Source: Tetrapyrgos nigripes
Lineage: Eukaryota; Basidiomycota; Agaricomycetes; Agaricales; Campanellaceae
Length of the DNA: 64,000 bases
Direction: 5' to 3'
Assembly (NCBI GenBank): GCA_013368315.1
Contig: JAACJM010000064.1
Span: 310,001-374,000 of the forward strand
How positions within the stretch are numbered: position 1 is the first letter of the stretch; every line of letters starts with the position of its first letter. Below the pieces are notes generated by a model. The model did not search any database and had not been told where the DNA came from. It saw only the letters and a program-made list of their open reading frames with translations. Positions 45,241 to 56,390 of this stretch are shown piece after piece. The translations under genes and the position numbers were made by a program.

Positions 45241-46386
45241 GTGGCTTTGGGCAGGGCGTCAAATCGACCACTTTATTAAGGTATTTAAAACTTGCTTTGA
45301 ACAAGCAGCGTCGCTAACAAAGTGGTGTGAACCATCAGAGAAAAGACGCCCGCTCTGAATGCTTGCAGACGGGTTAGGGCGAGAGCGTGAGTTTTAGGGT
45401 GGGTATGAAAGAAATGCATCCAACACCAACGCAGATCGTATATATAAGTTTTGATGCTGATGTTTCTCAATTCGACTGGACCATGCGGACAGTATGAATT
45501 CCAAGGATGGCCCATCAGCGTTAAATATTCGAACGGGTGAATAAGAGAATATGAGAGAACAAGAGGTGGAGTGAGCAAGTTTAGTAGACACATGTAGTAC
45601 ATACTAATACCAATTACCAATCCATATTCCGATGCTTCCTCTGCTTTAACGGTCGATGAAGTGAAACAAAGGAGAGCTAAAGAGCAGCGAATATGAGAGG
45701 AAGAGATGAGAAGAGAAGTCTAGACTGCGCGTCTGACGGACGTTTGTGTAAACCATGTCACCATGGTGCGGGTATGGATGAAGACGGAGTTAACGTAAAT
45801 ATCAGGAGCATAGGCAAACAGCTTACCTATCGTACGGTCGTTGAATTATGAATAGCGTACAAGGTTACCCTGTTGAAACGAATATACTAACTAATCTTGC
45901 ACTTGCAAGGTCGTTCGGGAATTTCTCGCACGGAAATGAATGGGGGATTCAGGAGTCCTGAAACAGCAATTCCCCTGGCCAACCCGTGGCCACATATATT
46001 TTAGCGACAAGACTCGGAAAGCATACAAAACGGGTGTAATTAATTGTAGTGTGAGTAAACAAAGGAGTGAACGGTGGGCAATGCGAAAATTAGCTGGCAA
46101 CAACTAAAAGACTCGTGAATATAGATGGTAGAGTCAAGAAATCGAAAACACAGGGGGAAATGGGCGTGTAGGGATCACGGAGACGGAAAAAATAATAGCC
46201 ACGAGGCGGGTATGAAAGCCACAGGGGCTGTAGTCTTTTAGATATCGAGTGTTTGGCTATAGTTTGAGTGAGTATTGAAGGAAGGTGGAATCAGCGCCGA
46301 AGGAGCCGTAGTCAGAACGTCAAAATCTCGTCGCCTCCCGATAAGTGGCCCGGCGTCTGGGCACATTCATCGCGATTGGTTTGGAA
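45241..46386. other. Intergenic with dispersed repeat
   Basis: The left part is the expected promoter of the disrupted paralogue. From 45890 to 46260 it shares patches with 30240-30700 and with 46930-47000 (GGAGTCCTGAAACAGC; AGGGGGAAATG then CACGGAGACGGAAAA). The right end is the 3' flank of the small secreted protein gene. Confidence 0.45.
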
Positions 46387-46623
46387 TCACTTCTTTTTAC
46401 CCCTGCATTCCGTGTTCGGGTCGCATGGGCGATGGTTTGGGTTAGCCCCTGCGCCTCCGCCGCCGGGTCTACAGTTAGCTGCGTTTGCCCCACCCCCCGT
46501 CTTATTGCACGGGACCTTATTGCGATTCATGGCAGGGTTACTGATGTTTTCGGGAGCGGGAGCGGCCGTGGCCGTGGCAGCGAGGGCAAGGCAGACAAAG
46601 GCTGTGATAGTGCGGAATTGCAT
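46387..46623 (-). CDS. Small secreted cysteine-containing protein
   Basis: A single-exon 78-aa frame starts at MQFRTITAFVCLALAATATA, a textbook signal peptide with likely cleavage after A-T-A-A. The mature part is about 56 aa, Asn/Gly/Pro-rich, with four cysteines (KVPCNK, AANCRPGGGG, HRPCDPN, TECRGKKK) and a basic tail. An in-frame ATG 177 bp upstream would bury the signal peptide, so I reject it. Proteins of this size and layout are counted among small secreted proteins and effector-like candidates in mushrooms; function is unknown. The upstream DNA has a repeated GAGTGA(G/A)GATG block. No intron is needed. Confidence 0.6.
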   Translation of the reverse strand: MQFRTITAFVCLALAATATAAPAPENISNPAMNRNKVPCNKTGGGANAANCRPGGGGAGANPNHRPCDPNTECRGKKK

Positions 46624-46659
46624 TGTGGCTGGGAGATGATAAGAGGCGGTAGACAGTCT

Positions 46660-46760
46660 ATAAGATTCGTGAGTGAAGATGCAAAGGCAGAGAGAGAATG
46701 ACATGCTACGTACCCGAGAGACTCGTGAGTGAGGATGTAAAAGCAGAGAATGATGATTGA
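46660..46760. repeat. Repeat block upstream of the small secreted gene
   Basis: AT(T)CGTGAGTGAAGATGCAAA, then GGCAGAGA, recurs 57 bp downstream as CTCGTGAGTGAGGATGTAAA, then AGCAGAGA. The two units lie just upstream of the minus-strand start. The motif GAGACTCGTGAG also recurs near 30485 and 46115. It may be a duplicated promoter segment. Confidence 0.55.
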
Positions 46761-47225
46761 ACGAGTCTTCTCGGGGATAATAAATACTAGTACGCATCAA
46801 ACGCGTCCAGGAATAACCAACTACCAGGAAGAAACGACACGATAGATTGTTAAAAGACTGGGCCGTCCGATCATGTTTTGCATGTTTCAGAAAACATACC
46901 CAACGACGGACCTGCCATGGCTACTTGCTATCGGGGGAAATGAAGCGTGTAATTTGAGTCCGTGACGGAGACGGAAAATGATAGCCACGGAGTCCTCAAC
47001 ATAGATATCCGGTTTTCAATTACACCATTATGGTCTAACAAGAATGTTTCGGCAGCTAGGGAACGACTACGACGCGTTCACGCTTAGCTATAGATTCCTG
47101 AATGAGTGATGCTATGAGGCTGGTGAGGATCAAATCTTAACAGCTTGCAACAGAGTATCGAAGGAATGTGTGTATTTCAACGAACGGATACGATCAGATC
47201 AGATCAATGTTAAATCCAACAAATA
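46761..47225. other. Intergenic with repeat patches
   Basis: No gene is seen. Bases 46936-46998 match 46152-46215 (GGGGGAAATG..CGTGTA, then ACGGAGACGGAAAA..ATAGCCACG). It separates the small secreted gene from the 3' end of the larger secreted gene. Confidence 0.45.
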
Positions 47226-48165
47226 CTAAACCCAAAACCCGAACCAAGACGAGAGAACTTCGCAACAGCCGTAAAAACACCCACTGAGATACCCAAAACA
47301 TCGAAACCAAAGCGATACTACCCGATAAAGCAGGACTATATCTCGATACACCCGCTGACTACCGGCAGTCCGAGTCGCAGAACCCGATTGAACGATAATA
47401 GAAGGTGCTGTAGGGGAAGGGATATCCGACTCTGCCACAGTCAAAGTATAGACTGTGAGTCTGTCTCTAAGAAAATGATTATGCTTGATATGGTCGGTGA
47501 GTTCTGCTCGATCGAGAGCAAGTCCGGGGGTAGAGTCATCATGATCGCCAACTTGAATGGCTGCGTTGGAATCTGTGACCTCGCAGTCTTCGGTGAAGTT
47601 GAGGAAGGAGTTGTCGGAGGTTTCAAAGGCCCAGGAGTCACCGTTGGAGATTAGGGTGCCTACAAAATTGAGATCAATGGCATTAGTGTCGGGACTTGCA
47701 CTGCGAGGATGGTATGAAATAGGAAGTATGAAAAAGGTCTTCAAACGCACCTGTTATGGTAGAAGTATATGGACTAATAGTAACAGAAGGATCATCCTGA
47801 AAAACAGGAGGCAATGTCGTGGCTGAAGGAACATTTAGAACCCTCTCCTCGATATACGTCGTATATTCCACTCCGTCAGAACGAGTCCGTCCGATTGGAC
47901 TGGCAGTAGCAATACTCGTGAGCGTATATTGCATCCCAAAGATTGTCTCGGAGAAAGGACTCGGCATGTCGAACGTTATGGTGTGTATGGTTGGAGTTGG
48001 GCCAGAATTGGAGGACGAGGAATCGTCTCTGATTGCGAGGGCATTGGTGAATAGGAGGATCCCTATAAAAGCAAAGGCGCCTATTAGTATAGGGAGCTAG
48101 TGGTGAACTCAGTTTTAAGGGCTCGCCTTGCACACACACAAAATCGCCACTAAAGCACGAATCAT
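47226..48165 (-). CDS. Secreted, possibly GPI-anchored protein of unknown function
   Basis: Three exons (48165-48138, 48062-47751, 47659-47226; introns GTGTGT..TATAG and GTGCGT..TGTAG) give 257 aa. The N-terminus MIRALVAILWILLFTNALA is a signal peptide formed across the first intron. The mature part is Ser/Thr-rich with a repeated beta-like character (FDMPSPFSETIFGMQYTLT; VEYTTYIEERVLNVPSATTL; NGDSWAFETSDNSFLNFTED with CEVTD). No enzyme motif is seen. Compared with the broken paralogue, the C-terminus here appears to be out of phase: a shift near 47370 would restore VSMFWVSQWVFL, matching VLTWMFLVSQWVVL of the paralogue. The copy may therefore carry a small frameshift and have lost its GPI signal. 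The first exon is 28 bp, so its start is only moderately sure. Confidence 0.65.
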
Positions 48166-49356
48166 GATCTGGAAAGAATGAAGTAGTTAGATTAGTGCTT
48201 GAGGAGGACCTGTGCTGGCCTTTACAAGGTAGTAGTGGAGAGAAAGAATGCTTGCCGAGTCAATGGCAGTCGTATATATAAGCTCATAAACTCCTCCTCC
48301 TCCTCCTCCTCCAAAGTTGATGCTTATCATTGTCAAGCGTGGTGGCCGTCGCTTCGCTCCGGCTTCCTGGTAGCGGCAGAGGAATAGGGGCCAGTCAGAT
48401 AATTGCCAATACTTTCTTAAGAGGGAAAACATGTCCTTGAAAGGCTATTTGAAATGGCGCAGTCGTTTATAAAGTGTTTGACGTCGATCACCATGGATTC
48501 TGCTAAACCGTTCCGCTTTCAGTTAGATTCTATGGATCGGGCAGGAGGTGACTCAGGCACCGAAAGTATCAGCCTGCAGATGGTGGGACGTTGGTGAGGA
48601 TACTACTCAGTATTTCTCATTCAGCAATAGATGAGACGAAGAGGTTATGCAATAAACTCAGCTACATAACCAGCATAGTACTTAGGTGTCTCTTCCCCAT
48701 CGACGCGTCTACTCTATAAAGTCTATGTTTTATTCCCAACCGCCCGCCCCACGGAAATAGCGTAGAATTTTGGAAGGATCTAAGATTTAAGCACTCATGA
48801 TTCTTCTTGTCAGATTCCCATTTTAATAAGTCAGCCTCCTCTGTTTTCTTCTGAGGTATGTGGTCGGGATTCGTAGTAATAGAATTGAAAGCATTTAGAA
48901 GCGTAAGAAGTCGAAGGAAAGCAGGATGACATGATAACAAGTGGTACTCACTCCAGAATAAACTGACCACACTAACCACCACGAATCGCAGGGCTGCTCA
49001 CCGTCCATGAAGGTAACAGCGTCTTTATTTCCTGCCGGCATTTGGCTCGGCCATCTGCTCTGTTTGCGCCAGCCAACTATTCTTTCCCCGTATCTTTTCG
49101 TCTTTTCCCCTTCTACCTTGCTTTCCTTACGTCTTACCCGCTGGTCCTCAATGACCGCCAATGACCTTCCTATCGCTGTTTCCTTGTAATCATGACTTTC
49201 GGGAATTCTTGGTCTTGTCTGTCAACGGCGGTTTTCGTACTTCACGTCTTGTTGTGACGGTCTTGATATCCAACATATCTTTCTTTCCTCGATGTCTTCT
49301 GGTCTCACAACATCAACTTGTTCTGTACTGCTTGTCGTCGCCATCGACTCGAATAT
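48166..49356. other. Intergenic, no gene supported
   Basis: The left part is the promoter side of the secreted gene and includes a (CTC)n tract at 48291-48312. Two overlapping minus-strand frames (48982-48662, 49161-48895) are the longest; neither has a domain or linked exon. Nothing else is seen. Confidence 0.4.
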
Positions 49357-49530
49357 AATTCTGTGGAATATATCCTCCACTATAATCAAAAAGACTCGAA
49401 CTCAGAAAGTGAAGATAAACCGCTGAATGTATCAAGTACCTGTAATCAAAGAGACTCGAACTACAGTAATATGTGTAAGGATACTATGAAAGGAAATAAA
49501 GATACTAATCTCAGCAAGTGAAGATGGGGA
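49357..49530. repeat. 170-bp dispersed repeat, copy 1
   Basis: From GTGGAATATATCCTCCACTA to CAGCAAGTGAAGAT this matches 59173-59336. Each copy contains an internal duplication (AAAGA(C/G)AC..GAACTC then AAAGAGAC..GAACTAC; and AGTGAAGATAAAC twice in the second). This copy has ACTCGAACTC and AAACCGCTGA where the other has ACTTGAACTC and AAACCACTGA. Confidence 0.8.
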
Positions 49531-49615
49531 TCCAGAAAGTACGGGTCCCCCTGGTGCAAGGTGCGGGTGCAGGTGGTGCAGGTGTGGGGTGCGGGAGGTG
49601 CGGGAGGTGGCTGTG
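49531..49615 (+). repeat. G-rich GGTGC/GGTGCGGG short tandem repeats
   Basis: The tract reads GGTGCAAGGTGCGGGTGCAG and continues GTGGTGCAGGTGTGGGG, then GTGCGGGAGGTGCGGGAGGT. It is almost free of C-runs, with many closely spaced GGG/GG groups, so it could fold as a G-quadruplex. It directly follows the 170-bp repeat. Confidence 0.75.
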
Positions 49616-50592
49616 TCTATACTCATTTTCCTGATTGTTTACACTTCGTTTTTAGGTAGATTTTGTTGGGATTTTGATTTAGATAGAAGATAAGTGTCTG
49701 TCTGTACTGAGTGGAAGAGATTTCATTTAGCAATACCTAGATAGAGCAAATGAGAATGGGAATTTGGGCAAGTAAGTATGACTCCAAGTCAATTAGAACA
49801 CCTGTGGGTCACTTCTGTATATAGCAGCGAATAAACATGTTTAGATAATAATTTACACAAGTCTAATAGTCCGTTGGAACTAAACCTCGAGCCTTTCCTG
49901 CTCTACCCGTACACCAATGATCTGGCATAGTCAGGGAGGTCGGGTCTCCTGATCAAGTTTCAGTGACCTGGCGATCCCAGTGAGATCTTGATCCCTCCAC
50001 CCTGACTCTACCTCCCGTTTATCCTCTTTGCTCCTTTCTCTGTTTTCTCTCCTTTTTTATGCATGTATATATAGTACCTATTTCTCTCTATGTTCATTAC
50101 TCGTTCCATCTTCCTTGGAACTCGTTTTTTCTGACCCTTCTGCATCCTTCCCTGTGTTCTTTCTATTCCTAGCAGTGGCAACTTTTCCTCTGAGGCTGAT
50201 TTTTTCCCATGCAGTTTTTGACGCCCTGAGGTTTTTAATGTATCCCTGCTCAGACCCTTTCGTAGTACTTAGCTACAGGTATCTCTGTAAGCCCTTCGTC
50301 ATCATTGTTCCAATTCACACTCTTATTCGGGCGGCTCCACTTTGGGGTTGCCGCGTTTGGCTAGAAATTTCTTATTTGACTCTGCTCGAGATAAGTGAAG
50401 ACATTGACAATTAGAGAGATTTTCTGGCGTAGAATACCAGGTATATAATGGTATAGGGGCCACTTGGCGTGTATCTATCTATCAGAGAAAACACCGCTTC
50501 ATGTGAATAATTCCGTCTTTTTCTAGTCTCAAGTATCCAGGCTGTATACACATCTTGACACACTTTGTGTGGTGTATATAGTCTGGTGCAAA
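49616..50592. other. No gene seen
   Basis: A plus-strand frame of 128 codons (50028-50414) is rich in Phe, Leu and Ser from a T/C-rich tract and has no exon support. Near 49929-50010 there is a loose inverted repeat (GTCAGGGAGGTCGGG .. CCCTCCACCCTGAC). No other feature is supported. Confidence 0.4.
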
Positions 50593-51344
50593 CCTATAGG
50601 CAAGGGGTACCCGGAATTTGAACCCATTACATCGGGTCGAAATTTTTTTTAAGCCATCGGTTGCGAGACCGACCGACCGACCAGCTGACTAAGCTTCCAT
50701 ATATGGAAGGTAGGTCGCGCGGGTGTACGCGTCATCCTTTCTCTACCACTGGTGTTGCCCTCCACCTTACTCGCAAGCTTCGTAAAATAAGTAATAGGCA
50801 CAACCAGGGGCGTGGAGGCCTCTGAAGGTGCAAGTACATATATCAAAGACTACACAGTGAGGCCGCTCACACACGCCAAAGGGCTCTATGAGGCTCTATT
50901 ACTGTCAATACTACACTAATCTGTACTTCTATATACCTCAAATATGCATAAGCTGCCTTCCTGCCATATCTTCAAGCTCCAGTATTGTTTCAGCACCTCA
51001 CCGTCAAGTTAGTCACTTTCTGGTGTGCTCTGCACGCAACGCGTTACACGCCAGAACATAGTACTCACCTCGTTAGCCATTGCAGCAACATGCTGAGGGA
51101 TGAAGCTAGTGTATGACACATTTGTGTTTACTTTTTATACTGTAATGGTATGATACACCTTGTATATTGGTTCTAAAAGCCACTGAGGGCATTCTTGGAC
51201 AGTTTTGAGTGATTTGAAGTAGCAGAGAACTGTGAAACCTCAACAGAAAAATATGGTATAAATTTTTTTTAAGACCCCACCGGAGACACTGACCGACCAA
51301 CCCTATGTAACGGATTCACGGCCCGGTTACCCCTTGCCTATAGG
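50593..51344. mobile_element. 752-bp TIR element with about 45-bp imperfect inverted repeats
   Basis: The left end CCTATAGGCAAGGGGTACCC continues through GAACCCATTACATCGGGT. The right end read inward is CCTATAGGCAAGGGGTAACC, continuing GAATCCGTTACATAGGGT. Inside each end is a T-run plus AAG and CCGACCGACC, in direct orientation (50641-50685 and 51259-51303). A palindrome-like TCCATATATGGA lies at 50696-50707. No transposase. No target duplication is obvious. It is related in its building blocks to the small element at 28.7 kb. Confidence 0.75.
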
Positions 51345-51487
51345 CGCGGACAGCGCTGAAAAGTTATGACATAATCACCAGATATTCTCACGACCAATTT
51401 CCTTTCATTTTCGCTCCTAATTCCACTCAAAGAATATATACTGGGGTAAGGGGCCATTGCTTCGCATGACAAGTTACGAGGCCCCTT

Positions 51488-54400
51488 TAGGGAACAGCAC
51501 GGGAGACCCATGGGGAAATTTTTCAAACCCGTACCACACCCCGTGAAATCCCGTTCCCAGGCTGGCGGGAGCAGGGATATTGACGGGAAGCGCAAAAAGA
51601 GGTTGGAACCCACGGGGTGCGGGAAATACCTACTACTACGGGAGACTAGGCTATAAACATTAAAAATGTACCTACTACCTATATACCATCCTCTATGTCC
51701 GAGTCAATCCTATCCCACCCTTCAGGCATCTCAATATCACCATCCTCGTCACCCTCCTCAAGTGGGATCTCGTCTAAGAGAACGACGGCCTTAATATCAT
51801 CGTTGTGGATCATACCAAGTGGACTCCATTGACCCAGGCACATCAATGACCACGTTGTTTGCGCCTTCAGTCGGTTGCGTACATATGGCAGCAACAATCA
51901 GCCTCAACTAAAATGCCGCTCAACATCAGTAGATGTTGCTGGCAGTGGAACGTAAGGTTAGACTTATTAAATAGTGTAACAGTAGTCAACACACCAGGAA
52001 TTGTCAGGTAGTCCAGTGCCATACGATAGAGGCAAGGAAATGTCTTTTTCTTGCCATACCACCATGCTAAAACGTCCTCGACGGCTTTGGGATCAGAGTC
52101 AAGATATTTGTCCAGTTCATCTCGAAGGGTCTGGGCTGTTGGAGGTGCGAGGGACGGAAGATTATCAAATCAGTTCTATAGTGCTGGCTCAATAAGCTAG
52201 AAATGACAGGATAAATGCAAAATACATACCTTGACAGTCTCTTCAACCTCATCGACATCCATCTCGTTGCTAGTTTCATCATCTACAAGCTCCTTCTTAT
52301 AGCCTTGGTCAAATTCCCCTCGCACGATGAGCTTCAGGCTACGCAAAGAGGCAGCACTATATTTCAGTTCTGATTTGAAGTAGTTCAATTTGTGACGAGG
52401 GTGTAGAACTAGAACAAACTAAATGAGTATGTCAATCATCCTGAGCTCAAAATAGTCATTTACACACCCATAGCAATATGATAGACATCAGAAGTCTTTG
52501 CATAGTACTTGTTGAGAGTTACTCTTGCGAGAGAGACAGCCACGCGAATAGCAGGATCCAATTCAGTGTTGAGAATCATCTTCTCAAACTCGTTGTTGAT
52601 GTAGTCCATAGATGGAATGACTGTGGCAAGGTTTGGAGTAGAACGAGAGAAGTAGATGGTCGCATCTTTGAGAATCTGGAGGAGGGTTGAGAGGAAAACC
52701 GAATTAGGAAGGTGCCAGAATGTTCTCGAACAATGATGATGTCACTTACTGAGAGGACTTCACGAAGCTGCTCTGCAATCTTCCACTCTACCTTGGTCAA
52801 CGAAAACTCACTCAGTACGTCCTTGGCATCCTCACTCATGTATTCATTGATGTATTGTTTATGGATGCAGCTGTAGTCAAGCATGTCATGACTAGAATTC
52901 CAGTGTGTCTGTACATCTCTTGGTATGACCATTTCCTTCTTGTGTTCTTTAAGGATGGAAAACCACTGGGGCAATAGCAGAGTTGATGAGTTGATAGTTT
53001 TGAAGGAGATTTTGCGAAGCTATAGGCTCTGGTAAGTAAGAAAAAGTGTTTGTAGAGGAATAGGCTGACTTTAACTAGCACTTGCGTGACAGGAACAATT
53101 TTTCGTCGCAGTTCTTCAGCTTCATCCTCATCAAACCCCTCTAGCATGTCTACAATCAAGTCTGGCTGGTCCTCACCCTTGGCAGACTCACTGTTCCCCT
53201 CACGTATCTGAGTCTGCAACTCCTCAACGTCCATACCCACTGCAAGCTCTGCCAATGCATGCTCCACCTCGTCCATATCCTCCGCTTTCTTCTTTGTTTA
53301 TGCATCAAACAGTTTGAGGAGACTTTTCACAGTCAAGTTTACGACATGGTTAAAGCAGCGAATGTGACTGGACACTCCAGGAAACTCAACGAGGTTTCGT
53401 TCGAGGTATGCAATCATTTTGTCGTTATTCAAAGCATTATCACAAGTGATACCCAGAATCTATCAGTAATAGTTAGTATGTATTATGTATTGTACGCTCT
53501 TGATTACTTACCTTACTCTCAATGCCAAAGTCTTTGAGAATCCCAAGAAATGCGATACCAAGGTTCTTGCCAGAATGTGACTATAAATTTATGTAAGTTG
53601 CCACTCATTTTGAGAAATAGCAACACTACACACCTTCCCTAGCTCAACGAAATCAAGTAAGAAGCTCAACGGAACACCCTCTTGTTCTAGGTGGACAGTG
53701 ACAGTGACATAAGCACGATGGTTTGGTGAAGTTCAAGCATCAGTGGCAAAGTTAAGTCTGCCATCGTACTCCTGTGTATGTATAACTTCAGCATTGACGA
53801 TGATGGCCATTATAGAGTTCAAATACTCACCCATAGCAACGACGCAATTCTTCTCCATGATTTCGCAGAAATGGTCTTAACGTCACGAGAAACTGTAGTT
53901 GGATGTGGTAAATAGTACCCAGGCCGTCCCGTCTTCATCAAGCACATAAATCCGTGATCGCGGACAATAGTGAATGGGCGAGCACTTTCTGCCACCCAGC
54001 GGACAATCTCCGCACTAATAAAATGATTAACAGAGCTCCAGATAATGTCAAGTAGATAAACTAACTGTGTTTCTGTCTTGGTATGCTGACGATGAGAGTA
54101 AGTGACAGTGCCTTTATTCACTCTCTGGAATGCAGCTGTGATGGTTCCATCTTTGAGGTATGAGCGTGCCGCTTTCCGAGCCTCATCTCCCTTGAGATTC
54201 TTCACATTCTCCAGGACAGCCGCACCCCAACATTTACAACTTTGTATGTGGTCTCTCAATCCCTTCATTGCGTTGGCGTCTGACTTGTCTTGATATCGTC
54301 GTTTCTCCTTACAACATGCTGTTCCGCTGCATTTGAATACTTGACATTTACGACCATTAATATATTTGATGGTGGGAATAGGGTCATAAAAAGCGTAAAC

Positions 54401-55378
54401 AGGTGCGGTCCATGTCTTCATTTTTTGACCTGAAAACATCCTCAATATCATTGAAATATAAAGAACAATATCATGCATGTAATTCTGCTTCGTCTGTGAG
54501 CTCTAAAGCCTCATCTTCTGGTGAGCTTTCCGATTCCCCAGACTCGCTCGCAGAGTCACTCCCATCCACATCAATAACGGACGTGCTGTGAGTAGTGTTG
54601 CTTTCTACGTCTGATTGCTATGAGATTAATAATTCAGAATAATGAGCAGTGATTTTGGCTTTAAAAATATCCAGTACGCACTTCAGTCTCCTTACATTTG
54701 CCCTTCTTTGATGCCAGTACCTTCTTGACAGTTGTTGATGCTTGTTCGGCTATCTTTGCGGCGACATTGGATGCTTTTGACGTTGTTCCCTTTGGGTATG
54801 TATGAGCATTGATCTATAGTAGTTAGAATAATAGAAAATCCAAACCTTTGCCTTAGTTGCACTTGTTTCGTTGTTGGTGGATTCAGCATCGGTATTCAGA
54901 CTTGCTCTGTCCTATAGCGTCATGAGTACATAGTAACTTGAAATGAATGGATTGACAGGTGCCTTTTGCTTCTTTGATGGACGTGAATCCAAAGAATCTA
55001 TGCTGGTAGCCCTTGCGGTTGCAATAGATTTGCGCTTGGCCTCCTTTGGCTGTAACTTTGGGTCAACAGCTCCTTCAGCCATTTCAACGAGATTAGGGGA
55101 GAGTTTTTTTTGTTGAGACGAAAAACTACAACTGAGTAAGTACTAGGCTCATATCCAGTAAAACTGTATAGTTCTGGCCTCGCTTGGTTGTTTGGCTTTG
55201 AGTCGGCTCTCAGCTCATCATTGGCTTGACAGATCAGCTATGACCTGCTTGGCAGGGACAGGAATCCTGTGTTACGGGGGCGGGATATGGTCAAATTCCC
55301 AATTTGTATCCCACACCCATTCCCACCTCCCCTGTTCCTGTCCTCCTGCAATTCCTGTGTACCCCGTGCTATTCCTTA
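51488..55378 (-). mobile_element. 3.9-kb hAT transposon with exact 8-bp target duplication
   Basis: The ends TAGGGAACAGCACGGG and, read inward from the right, TAAGGAATAGCACGGG are imperfect 16-bp terminal repeats. GGCCCCTT flanks both (51480-51487 and 55379-55386), an exact 8-bp target duplication. The element contains a full-length but mutated transposase gene on the minus strand. Subterminal DNA at both sides is rich in CGGG/CCCACACCC motifs (CACGGGGTGCGGG; GGGGGCGGGATATGG). Confidence 0.92.
51679..55082 (-). pseudogene. hAT transposase, decayed, multi-exon
   Basis: Exon-like blocks in order encode: a basic start MAEGAVDPKLQPKEAKRKS; a BED-like zinc-finger region (VFKCSGTACCKEKRR, LRDHIQSCKCWG); KDGTITAAFQRVNKGTVTYS and HRQHT; IVRWVAESARPF; GRPGYYLPHPTTVSRDVK; a catalytic block with ITCDNALNND near 53450; RCFNHVVNLTVKSLL; an acidic segment; VQTHWNSSHDML; and the C-terminal dimerisation domain (DELDKYLDSDP, LAWWYGKKKTFPCL, STDVERHFS, LLLPYVRNRLKAQTTW). 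This is the usual hAT order and length. In the most conserved C-terminal box two arginines are replaced by stops: TGA at 51904-51906 and 51898-51900, each explained by CGA to TGA. Other breaks occur among exons. The copy is inactive unless spliced differently. Confidence 0.85.
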
Positions 55379-55386
55379 GGCCCCTT

Positions 55387-56390
55387 ACATTGAGGCTGAT
55401 GATTGAACAAAGACACCACAGTGAATAGACTGTGAGTCTTTGTTTCTCTAAATTATAGCCATAGGTCTGATCATTTGCAGTATACTCTGTACAAAGATTT
55501 GAGAAGATGAAGAGGGTTAGGCAGAGTTGGATGGAGGAAGTTCAAAAACAAGAAGCCGATTCAAGTTTATTACACTAGAAAAAAAAGTGTATCACACAGA
55601 GCCATAAACAGTACTCTGTGGTATGGCACAAAGAGAAATAATGCATTGAAATTAGAAGACTTTAAACTTGGACATTGTGTATGCTAAGGACAAAAGTACA
55701 GAGATCAAGACCAAATCTAGACTAAGCATGAAAAAAGGAAGAAATGGTACTAATGTTCCTCAATGCCAAAGAGACAAAGTAACAAATTGGGTTCTGCCAG
55801 CCTTACCCACAACTGATGTATGTGAAAGATGAGAACAGATTTGATAGAGACAATTGAGACAGTGACCTGAGATGATGACCCAGGAGACATTAAAAATGAA
55901 GAAAAGCGGAAGGAAAGGGAGTAAAGGTAAGTCAGGTTACAGTGCATTTCCAAAACACAATCCCTTGATCCAAATGTCTGTCCTTGGTCTATAGCCGCTC
56001 TGTGACTCATACTAGCACTGTATTGAAAACATCTTGGACTCAAGACAGTACGGTCACAGACCCGTAAAACTGTACCTGCAACATGTACATGTATGGGATG
56101 GTTGAGGGTGCTAACTCTGTTGCCAGTACAAAACAAGTGTGCAGTGGGTATGGTTTTATGTAGGTCTTGAACTAGCTAAGAATAACCAAGTGCACATCAG
56201 CACCAGATTCATATGCAAAAGCAGCATATCATAACAATGACAATGGAGACAACAAAAAGAGATGTCAATTGGTCTACACCAAAACAGCTGCTAGTGTTGC
56301 TGAGTGCAGCACCTCAGGCAACCCCCCCTGGAGGACCTATTAGGTGGGTTACAACCATGTCATCCTCTCACCTTGTAGGTCTCAAAAACC
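55387..56390. other. No gene seen
   Basis: Flank of the hAT element. A minus-strand 128-codon frame (56136-55750) has no recognised domain. The sequence is A/T-rich and low in CpG, like old repeat DNA. Confidence 0.4.

Noticed and set aside
50028..50414. 128-codon plus-strand frame rich in Phe and Leu
   Set aside because: It arises from a T/C-rich tract; there is no signal-peptide plus body structure or exon support.
50593..51344. hAT affiliation of the 752-bp TIR element
   Set aside because: No 8-bp target duplication is found beside the CCTATAGG ends, and the ends do not resemble the hAT elements in the window.
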